NCBI RefSeq assembly: GCF_000422885.1
Contig: NZ_AUGX01000001.1
Coordinates: 1 to 63,227 of the forward strand
Direction of reading: 5' to 3'
DNA length: 63,227 nucleotides
DNA from: Ottowia thiooxydans DSM 14619
Lineage (GTDB): Bacteria; Pseudomonadota; Gammaproteobacteria; Burkholderiales; Burkholderiaceae_C
This document shows positions 25,284 through 32,496 of this stretch, piece by piece. A program made the position numbers and the translations under genes. The notes below the pieces were generated by a model that did no database searches, was not told where the DNA came from, and saw only the letters and a program-made list of their open reading frames with translations. Positions within the stretch are counted from its first letter, which is position 1, and each line of letters begins with the position of its first letter.

Positions 25284-28200
25284 TAGAGCGCCCTCCCTAT
25301 CGGCGCGTCGATCCGCCCTGAATTCAATGGTCCTCCTGAAGCGGCTAATTGATTGTGGTTCAGCGCTCCAGCCTCATCCGATGCCTGAGCTTCCGCGGAG
25401 GAGCCAGCGCCATCCTTTTTGGCGGGTTTCCGGTGGCTACGAACTGATTGGTGAGCCAGTGCGGTAAGAATCAGCAATGTGGAGCCTACGACCACTGCAA
25501 AAACGCCAGCGTCGAAGAAAAGCGCGCTGGCTATGTGTATCTCACCCACTATAGGCAGCGTCATGTGCGCGGTGTGCGTCGTCAAGAACGGGTAACCAAA
25601 AAACAGCGAGCCCAAGCCGTTGCATAACGCTAAAAGCATGCCAATGGCGATCCAGCGGATCACCTTCAGCTGAAGATTGGCCTCCACCCAGTGCGTGCCG
25701 GCCACAATGTACTGAGTGAGGAACGCGATGGACACCACCAGCCCGGCCACAAAGCCGCCGCCAGGCTCGTTGTGCCCGCGCATGAAAAGATAGGCCGCGA
25801 TCACGCCGGCTATCGGCAGCAGAAGGCGCACCAAGGCGGCCGGCACCATCATGTATCCCAACGCGGTGTCTTGCGCCGTACGCGGGTTGATGAGGTCTGA
25901 GGCTAGATCAGGTGGCACGGCGCGCTGCTGCGGCGGCAGCTCGCTCACCTCGCCGGGCGGCCTGAACCGCCTGAGCAAGGCGTAAACCGTGAGCGCCACG
26001 ATCCCCAGCACGGTGATCTCGCCCATGGTGTCAAATCCTCGGAAGTCCACCAGCATGACGTTGATCACGTTGGTGCCACCGCCTTCGGGTAGCGCTCTGT
26101 CAAGGAAGAAGGGCGAGATGCTTTGCGGTGCAGGCCGCGTCATCATGGCGTAGGCCAGGGCAGCCATGCCGCCACCGGCAGCAAGCGAGACCGCCAGATC
26201 CCGCAGGCGCCGCAGCCGTGTGCGGATACTGGGCGCCTTTTCGTCCACCGGCATGCGTTTGGGCAGCCAGCGCAATCCGAGCAGGAACAAGATGGTGGTT
26301 ACCACCTCCACCGCCAATTGCGTCAGCGCGAGATCTGGAGCGGAGAACCACATGAAAGTCAGGCTGACGATCAACCCCACGCCCCCCACGAGGATCAGGG
26401 CGGCCAGCCGGTGGAACTTGGCCTGGTTGGCGGCAGCTACCGCGCAAATGCAACCCATCACCCATAGCAAGGCCATCGCTACCGTGCCAGGCACACGCGT
26501 GCGATCACCCCAACCCAGGCCGTGCCGCAGTGATGCCCAAGCCGCAAAAATGGCTGCCAGCACCACCAACAACATTTGGGGCTGCAGGCGGGAGGTGGAG
26601 AACAGTTTCAGCAGAGCGCGTGCGAGGCGATCAAGGCCGACGAGCGTGCGCTGGAAAAGGGCTTGCCCGTCTAGCCGGTAAATCAGTGGCGGCTGATCCA
26701 GGCGTCCCGCTTCAAGCTGGCGCCGCAAAAGCATGTACAGCACAATGCCGCCTGCTAACGCGACCAGACTCATCACCAAGGGGCGGTTGATTCCGTGCCA
26801 CACAGCCAAGCTATAGGTGGGTAAGGCACCACCCACTACGGGCCGAGCGGCAAGGTCGAGTGCCGGGCCAATGCTCCACTGGGGGAAAATTCCTACCAGC
26901 AGGCATAAAAGAACCAGCACTTCAACCGGCACCCGCATCCAGCGTACGGGTTCGTGCGGCTCGCGTGGCAGGTTGGTGGAAGGTGTGCCGAAAAGAATGT
27001 CCCAGGAAAAGCGAAGCGAATAGGTCACGGCGAATATGCCGGCCACCGTGGCTGCAATGGGTAGCCCGTAGTCGAGCCAGGGAAGCGCGTGCAGATCGAT
27101 CGTTTCTGCAAAGAACATTTCCTTGGAGAGAAACCCGTTCATGAGCGGCACACCAGCCATCGCTGCGCTGGCCACCAGTGCCAGCGTGCCCGTGATGGGC
27201 ATAGACTTGAACAGCCCGTTGAGGCGACGAATGTCCCGGGTGCCTGTTTCATGGTCAATGATCCCTGCCGCCATAAACAGAGATGCCTTGAAAGTGGCGT
27301 GGTTGATGATGTGAAACACCGCCGCCACAGCCGCCAGATCACGGTTCAGGCCCAGAAGCAAGGTAATCAGACCCAGGTGACTGATGGTGGAATAGGCCAG
27401 CAGCCCTTTCAGGTCGTTCTGGAACATGGCCGCATAGGCGCCGAGCACCAGGGTGATCAGGCCTGCGCCACCCACCATCCAGAACCATTGCTCTGTGCCG
27501 GCAAGCGCGGGCCAAAGCCGCGCCAGGAGGAATACACCCGCCTTCACCATGGTCGCCGAGTGCAGATAGGCGGAAACCGGGGTGGGGGCTGCCATCGCAT
27601 GTGGCAACCAGAATTGGAATGGAAACTGAGCGCTTTTGGTTAGCGCGCCAAGCAGTACCAACACCAACATCGGTGTATACAAGGCATGGGCGCGGATTCG
27701 ATCGCCTGCCCCCAGCACGGCCTCCAAATCGTAGCTGCCCACGATATGGCCAAGGATCAGTACGCCCGCCAGCAGGCACAGGCCGCCAGCTCCGGTGATG
27801 GTGAGAGCCATGCGCGCACCGCGCCGAGCGTCTTTGCGATGGTGCCAATAGCCGATGAGCAGGAAGCTGAACAGGCTGGTCAGTTCCCAGAAAAAGGCAA
27901 GTTGAATCAGGTTGCCTGAAAGCACCACACCCAACATGGCGCCCATGAAGGCCAGGAAGAAGGAGAAAAAGCGCGGAACCGGATCTTCCTTGCTCATGTA
28001 GTAGCGCGCGTACAGTGCCACCAGCAGGCCAATGCCGGTGACTAGCGTGGCAAACATCCAGGCAAAGCCATCTACGCGCAGAACCAGGTTCAAGCCTGCC
28101 GAAGGTATCCATGCAACCTCCTGGCGCAGCACCTGGCCTTCCTGCAAAGCGGGATACATCAACGCCACGGTGAACAACGCTGCACCAGCTACCAACGCGG

Positions 28201-28294
28201 AAAGTGTCGCGGCGGTATTTCGCGCGTGGGTGGGTAGCAGGGCGGCTATCAAGGCCCCAGCGAAAGGCAGTAGAAGAAGTGTCAGCAAATCCAT
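25283..28294 (-). CDS. phaAB: Cation/proton antiporter fused subunit AB
   Basis: The 1003-residue membrane protein joins an MrpA/ND5-like N-terminal part (FSFLLIGYWHHRKDARRGAR, LTKSAQFPFQFWLPHAMAAP, HATFKASLFMAAGIIDHETG) with an MrpB-like C-terminal part (MLVDFRGFDTMGEITVLGIV, then PGGGFVAGLV). Such A/B fusion is known for Pha-type antiporters of proteobacteria. It is the largest, ion-translocating subunit. It is first in the operon and divergent from a two-component regulator gene, with only 63 bases between the start codons. Confidence 0.95.
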   Translation of the reverse strand: MDLLTLLLLPFAGALIAALLPTHARNTAATLSALVAGAALFTVALMYPALQEGQVLRQEVAWIPSAGLNLVLRVDGFAWMFATLVTGIGLLVALYARYYMSKEDPVPRFFSFFLAFMGAMLGVVLSGNLIQLAFFWELTSLFSFLLIGYWHHRKDARRGARMALTITGAGGLCLLAGVLILGHIVGSYDLEAVLGAGDRIRAHALYTPMLVLVLLGALTKSAQFPFQFWLPHAMAAPTPVSAYLHSATMVKAGVFLLARLWPALAGTEQWFWMVGGAGLITLVLGAYAAMFQNDLKGLLAYSTISHLGLITLLLGLNRDLAAVAAVFHIINHATFKASLFMAAGIIDHETGTRDIRRLNGLFKSMPITGTLALVASAAMAGVPLMNGFLSKEMFFAETIDLHALPWLDYGLPIAATVAGIFAVTYSLRFSWDILFGTPSTNLPREPHEPVRWMRVPVEVLVLLCLLVGIFPQWSIGPALDLAARPVVGGALPTYSLAVWHGINRPLVMSLVALAGGIVLYMLLRRQLEAGRLDQPPLIYRLDGQALFQRTLVGLDRLARALLKLFSTSRLQPQMLLVVLAAIFAAWASLRHGLGWGDRTRVPGTVAMALLWVMGCICAVAAANQAKFHRLAALILVGGVGLIVSLTFMWFSAPDLALTQLAVEVVTTILFLLGLRWLPKRMPVDEKAPSIRTRLRRLRDLAVSLAAGGGMAALAYAMMTRPAPQSISPFFLDRALPEGGGTNVINVMLVDFRGFDTMGEITVLGIVALTVYALLRRFRPPGEVSELPPQQRAVPPDLASDLINPRTAQDTALGYMMVPAALVRLLLPIAGVIAAYLFMRGHNEPGGGFVAGLVVSIAFLTQYIVAGTHWVEANLQLKVIRWIAIGMLLALCNGLGSLFFGYPFLTTHTAHMTLPIVGEIHIASALFFDAGVFAVVVGSTLLILTALAHQSVRSHRKPAKKDGAGSSAEAQASDEAGALNHNQLAASGGPLNSGRIDAPIGRAL

Positions 28295-28357
28295 GTGACT
28301 CTCAAGTCTAACGGGCGGTTTGGCCGATTGCGGAAAAAAAACGACAAAATAGCGCAG

Positions 28358-29014
28358 ATGCGCATTCTGCTGACCGAAGACGACACCATGATTGGCGAAG
28401 TAGTGCTAGATGCACTTCGCGGAGAAGGGTGGGCCGTCGATTGGGTCAAAGACGGTGCCATGGCCGAAACAGCCTTGGCAACGACGTCCTATGACCTCTT
28501 GCTGTTGGATCTCGGCCTGCCACGCAAAGATGGCCTGGAAGTGCTGCGTACTTTGCGCGCGCGCAAGCAGAGATTACCGGTGTTGATCGCTACAGCACGT
28601 GACTCCGTCGCTCAGCGAGTGGCCGGCCTGGATGCCGGGGCGGATGACTACATTATCAAGCCCTACGACCTCGATGAACTATTGGCTCGTATTCGCGCTC
28701 TTTTGCGGCGTGCGGATGGTCGCGCTGAGCCTGTTTACGAGTGGGGAGACGTGGCCATCAACCCCGCCACGCGAGAGGTCAGCCTGGCAGGCCAACCTGT
28801 CAGCCTGTCCGCACGTGAATGGGCAGTATTGGAGCCTCTTCTGGCTCGCCCGGGGCGTGTGCTTTCACGTGCTCAGCTGGAAGAAAAGCTCTATTCCTGG
28901 CGCGATGACATCAGCTCGAACGCTGTTGAGGTCTACATCCACGGTGTCCGCAAGAAGCTGGGCGCTGGCCTGATCGAAAACCAGCGCGGCCTTGGGTATA
29001 GGGTGCCTCAATGA
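28358..29014 (+). CDS. OmpR-family response regulator (QseB/TctD-like)
   Basis: The 218-residue regulator starts MRILLTEDDTMIGEVVLDAL, with phospho-acceptor Asp51 (LLLLDLGLPRKDG), Lys in YIIKPYD and a C-terminal winged helix (LSAREWAVLEPLL, SNAVEVYIHGVRKKLG). The longer frame to 28295 has no family similarity. It is divergent from phaAB and followed after 142 bases by its sensor kinase. It could control the antiporter through the shared promoter region; that is inference. Confidence 0.92.
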   Translation: MRILLTEDDTMIGEVVLDALRGEGWAVDWVKDGAMAETALATTSYDLLLLDLGLPRKDGLEVLRTLRARKQRLPVLIATARDSVAQRVAGLDAGADDYIIKPYDLDELLARIRALLRRADGRAEPVYEWGDVAINPATREVSLAGQPVSLSAREWAVLEPLLARPGRVLSRAQLEEKLYSWRDDISSNAVEVYIHGVRKKLGAGLIENQRGLGYRVPQ

Positions 29015-29156
29015 GAGGCCGTTCGAGGTCTTTTCACAGGCGTGTAGTCAGAGCCCTGATTCTCCCCTGGCTTTTACAGCCCGAGACGGCCATTCCATCG
29101 TATACCGATAGCTTCCCAACCTGGACGATGTCAAAAGCTCATGCCCTTGAAAGCCC

Positions 29157-30536
29157 ATGCCCTTAGATAGCGCACCTCGGCCGGCGCCTTCATTACGCGC
29201 CCGTCTTACCCGCTTGCTGCTACTCGCCGTGCTGCTGATCGCCTGTGTTCAGGCCGCAGTTACCTGGCGCACCGCGAGCACAGAAACTGAAGCCGTATTT
29301 GATGCGCAGATGGAACGCATTGCGCTCTCCTTGACTGGTGGCCTGGCTTCAGCCGTGTTGGGTGAAGACGCGCTAGCTCCCGGTTCGGGTGCGGACGATT
29401 TGATCATTCAAATATGGCGAGCTGATGGCGCCATGCTTTACCGCTCGCGTTCAGCGCGCCTGCTTCCCCAGCAGGCTGTGCTGGGCTTTGCGAATGTGCG
29501 TGTGGCCGGAGCGGCCTATCGGGTGTATGCATTGCAGACCCCTTTGCAGGTCATCCAGGTAGCACAAGATCTCGCATCACGCAGGCAGATCGCGGGGCGA
29601 TTGGCGCTGCGCGCCGTGCTTCCCATTGCGGCTTTGGCACCGCTTTTGATGCTGATCGTGTGGTGGGTAATCGGCCACGCGCTGGCTCCCGTGGAGCAGC
29701 TCCGCCGCCAGGTAGCCACGCGACGCGCTCACGATCTGGCTCCTTTGGCGGTTGATGGCCTACCAGCCGAGGTGCTGCCGCTGGTGACCGAGATGAATGG
29801 CCTGTTGTCGCGCCTGGCCGCAGCCTGGGACGCTCTGCAAAACTTTACCGCTGACGCCGCTCACGAACTTCGCTCGCCCCTGGCTGCCCTGCGCCTCCAA
29901 CTGCAGAGCCTTCAACGCGCGGAAGGGCCGGAGGCTCGCCGTGTGGCGAATGAGCGCCTGCTTTCAGGCATCGACCGCGCCACTCGTCTGGTCGAACAAC
30001 TGCTCGCGCTGGCCAGGCAGGAAGGGGGCAATGGTGACGCAGTACCCCCATCTTCTGTGAACCTGAACCGATTGGCCCAAGGTGCTGTGCAGGAGTTTGC
30101 CAGGGAGGCCGCCACCCGGGGCGTTATCTTGGCGCCGCCTTTGGCCCCTCAGGAGGAAGTGATAGTTTCTGGCCATGAACAGGGCTTGGCCGTGCTACTA
30201 CGCAATTTGCTGGAGAACGCGTTGCGCTATACCCCTGAGGGTGGCCGCGTGCAAGTTCAAGTGGCGCATGCGCCGCCGAAGATCGAGGGGCCTGGGCTAT
30301 CTGGCTCCAAAGCACCCCAAGCATGGCTTATCGTGGAAGATTCCGGTCCCGGTATTGCCCCTGAAGAAAGACAGCGCGTGCTCGATCGCTTCTATCGGGT
30401 CGCAGGAGCCGCCGGGCACGGCAGTGGGCTAGGGTTGGCGATCGTTAAAGCGGTGGCTGACCGGCATGGCGCCCAGGTAAAGCTGGATGAGTCGCCCGCT
30501 TTGGGCGGTTTGAAAGTTACCGTGGAGTTCAGCTAA
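29157..30536 (+). CDS. Two-component sensor histidine kinase (QseC/TctE-like)
   Basis: The 459-residue kinase has TM1 (LLLLAVLLIACVQAAV), a periplasmic domain of about 120 residues, TM2 (LRAVLPIAALAPLLMLIVW), a HAMP-like linker, phospho-acceptor motif DAAHELRSPLAALRLQLQ, N box ENALRYTPEGG and G boxes DSGPGIAPEE and GSGLGLAIVKAVADRHGA. The octamer ATGCCCTT occurs twice before and at the start (29141 and 29157). The first ATG opens a 9-codon frame overlapping the gene start. It pairs with the regulator at 28358. Confidence 0.92.
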   Translation: MPLDSAPRPAPSLRARLTRLLLLAVLLIACVQAAVTWRTASTETEAVFDAQMERIALSLTGGLASAVLGEDALAPGSGADDLIIQIWRADGAMLYRSRSARLLPQQAVLGFANVRVAGAAYRVYALQTPLQVIQVAQDLASRRQIAGRLALRAVLPIAALAPLLMLIVWWVIGHALAPVEQLRRQVATRRAHDLAPLAVDGLPAEVLPLVTEMNGLLSRLAAAWDALQNFTADAAHELRSPLAALRLQLQSLQRAEGPEARRVANERLLSGIDRATRLVEQLLALARQEGGNGDAVPPSSVNLNRLAQGAVQEFAREAATRGVILAPPLAPQEEVIVSGHEQGLAVLLRNLLENALRYTPEGGRVQVQVAHAPPKIEGPGLSGSKAPQAWLIVEDSGPGIAPEERQRVLDRFYRVAGAAGHGSGLGLAIVKAVADRHGAQVKLDESPALGGLKVTVEFS

Positions 30537-30653
30537 CTTCAAGCCAACGTTCTAAGACTGTGAGCTCCTAAGCTCTGCCTAAGTGTCCGCCGTCATATTC
30601 AACTCAACCGTCATTAGACGGCCCCATTGAATAGACGGAAAAAGGACACAAAC

Positions 30654-32183
30654 ATGAACGCGATCGAGCTGAAGTCGAAAAAACTCGTAGTTGCACTTTT
30701 AGCTGCCGGCGTGCTGGGCGGGGCAGGGGTGACGGCTGTGGACCGGATGAACGTACGCGCCCAGGCGCAACCAGCACCTGTGGCCGCTGCCCTGGCCGCT
30801 GCACCCGGAGTGGCTACGACACAAACCTTGCCGAGTTTCGCCGCCATCACGGCGCGCAACGGCCCCGCCGTGGTCAATATCAGCACCAGCGGCACTCAGA
30901 AAGCATCAGACGAAGATGAAGACGAAACCCCCGCCCCGCAAGGCCGGTCAAGGCGCGGACAGGAGGGGTCCATGGACGATTTGCTACGCCAGTTTGGCAT
31001 TCCGCCCGGTATGTTCGGGCAAGCCCCCGGGCAACGAGGCGGCGGTGCTCAGCAACCGCAAGCACGGGGCGTAGGCTCTGGATTCATCATTAGTCCAGAC
31101 GGGCTGATCATGACTAACGCCCATGTGGTGCGCGGCGCGAAAGAGGTCACCGTGAAGTTGACCGACCGCCGCGAGTTTCGGGCCAAGGTGCTGGGCGCGG
31201 ATCCCAAGACGGACATCGCAGTCCTGAAGATCGAAGCAAAGGGCCTGCCCACCGTTCCGCTGGGCAGCAGCAAGAATCTTCAACCCGGAGAATGGGTGCT
31301 GGCCATCGGCTCGCCGTTTGGATTTGAAAACACCGTCACTGCAGGTGTCGTCAGTGCCAAAGGCCGCTCATTGCCTGACGACAGCGCCGTTCCTTTCATC
31401 CAGACTGACGTTCCTGTGAACCCCGGCAACTCGGGTGGCCCGCTGTTCAACTCCGCCGGCGAGGTGGTGGGAATCAACTCGCAGATATATAGCCGCTCAG
31501 GGGGCTACCAGGGGGTGTCATTTGCCATTCCCATCGAATTGGCCGCCAAAGTGAAGGATCAAATCGTTGCGACCGGCAAAGTCGAGCACGCTCGCCTGGG
31601 TGTCGCAGTACAGGAGGTGAATCAAGCGTTCGCTGATTCCTTCAAACTGCCCAAACCGGAAGGCGCGTTGATTGCCAACGTGGAAAAAGGAAGCGCTGCC
31701 GAACGCGCGGGGCTGAAAACGGGCGACGTGATTTTGAAGGCCGACGGCCAACCTATCGTCGCCTCGGGTGATCTGCCCGCACAGATCGGCATGGCGCGAC
31801 CCGGAGACACGGTGACGTTTGAGATCTGGCGCGCAGGCCGTTCGGAGAAAGTCACTGCCCGCTTGAGTGGAAATAAAGACAAAGCCGAGCAATTGGCCGA
31901 CGCTGGGAACGTGCAAAAAGGAAAACTCGGTTTGTCTCTCCGGCCTCTGGCTCCTGAGGAGAAGCAGCAGGCACGTGTGGAGGATGGACTCTTGATTGAG
32001 CAGGCCGCAGGCCCGGCCGCCGCGGCGGGCGTACAACCAGGCGACGTACTGGTGTCGATCAATGGGCAAGCGGTGAGCAATGCCGAACAGGCTCGCAACG
32101 TGATCGCCAAATCTGATAAGTCAGTGGCGCTGCTGATCCAGCGAGATGGTCAGCGGATATTTGTGCCAGTGCGAATCGGCTGA
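30654..32183 (+). CDS. degQ: DegQ/DegP-like periplasmic serine protease
   Basis: The 509-residue protein has an N-terminal membrane or signal segment (KKLVVALLAAGVLGGAGVTA), a linker, a trypsin-like domain with His in MTNAHVV, Asp in KTDIAVLKIEA and Ser in NPGNSGGPLFN, then two PDZ domains (LGVAVQEVNQAFADSFKLP and the C-terminal GVQPGDVLVSINGQAVSN). It should degrade or refold damaged envelope proteins. The start at 30654 has RBS AAAGGAC and avoids nine unlikely residues. It follows the sensor gene by 117 bases, so envelope stress may link the units. A strong terminator follows. Confidence 0.92.
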   Translation: MNAIELKSKKLVVALLAAGVLGGAGVTAVDRMNVRAQAQPAPVAAALAAAPGVATTQTLPSFAAITARNGPAVVNISTSGTQKASDEDEDETPAPQGRSRRGQEGSMDDLLRQFGIPPGMFGQAPGQRGGGAQQPQARGVGSGFIISPDGLIMTNAHVVRGAKEVTVKLTDRREFRAKVLGADPKTDIAVLKIEAKGLPTVPLGSSKNLQPGEWVLAIGSPFGFENTVTAGVVSAKGRSLPDDSAVPFIQTDVPVNPGNSGGPLFNSAGEVVGINSQIYSRSGGYQGVSFAIPIELAAKVKDQIVATGKVEHARLGVAVQEVNQAFADSFKLPKPEGALIANVEKGSAAERAGLKTGDVILKADGQPIVASGDLPAQIGMARPGDTVTFEIWRAGRSEKVTARLSGNKDKAEQLADAGNVQKGKLGLSLRPLAPEEKQQARVEDGLLIEQAAGPAAAAGVQPGDVLVSINGQAVSNAEQARNVIAKSDKSVALLIQRDGQRIFVPVRIG

Positions 32184-32198
32184 AACTGGTTTTCACTT

Positions 32199-32231
32199 AA
32201 AAAACCCGAGGCGATCGCCTCGGGTTTTTTT
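32199..32231 (+). terminator. Strong Rho-independent terminator after degQ
   Basis: A perfect long stem (AAAACCCGAGGCGATC and its complement through CGGGTTTTTT) ends in a T run, 16 bases after the degQ stop. The putative group II intron-like 5' end begins five bases further on. Confidence 0.93.
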
Positions 32232-32235
32232 ATTA

Positions 32236-32345
32236 GTGTGCCCAGCATGGGCGCACACCTGCGGGTGCAAGTCCCGCCGTAAGTTGATCACAACGAACGA
32301 AGTGAAACGCAACTGCATGAGGGCACGAGGGGGCATTGAGCGCAG
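32236..32345 (+). mobile_element. Possible 5' remnant of a group II intron
   Basis: The sequence starts GTGTG followed by a stem CCCAGCATGGG, then GCGGGTGCAAGTCCCGC, and later CGAACGAAGTGAAACGC. The GTGYG start, the CCC-AGCAT-GGG hairpin and the GGTGCAAGTCC hairpin are what I remember of bacterial group II intron 5' ends. It begins five bases after a terminator T run, the target position of class C introns. No reverse transcriptase gene and no convincing domain V were found, so at best this is a remnant. The right limit is arbitrary. The gap 32184-32496 also holds inverted repeats at 32381-32422 but no gene. Confidence 0.4.
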
Positions 32346-32496
32346 GAGCGCGCTTGGCAATTTCCCATCGAATGGAACTTGTAACGCCGTTTCGTTACTC
32401 ATTTGCTGTGGCTACGAAACGGCCTCCAGACGTCGCCAACGGCATAACAGCCCCCGCTATCGAATCTGCTCTGCCTCATCTATCAAAGAAGAAGAC

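Noticed and set aside
32146-32496. Upstream extension of the large unknown gene
   Set aside because: It runs through the end of degQ, a strong terminator and the intron-like sequence; there is no RBS and the residue pattern changes at 32497.
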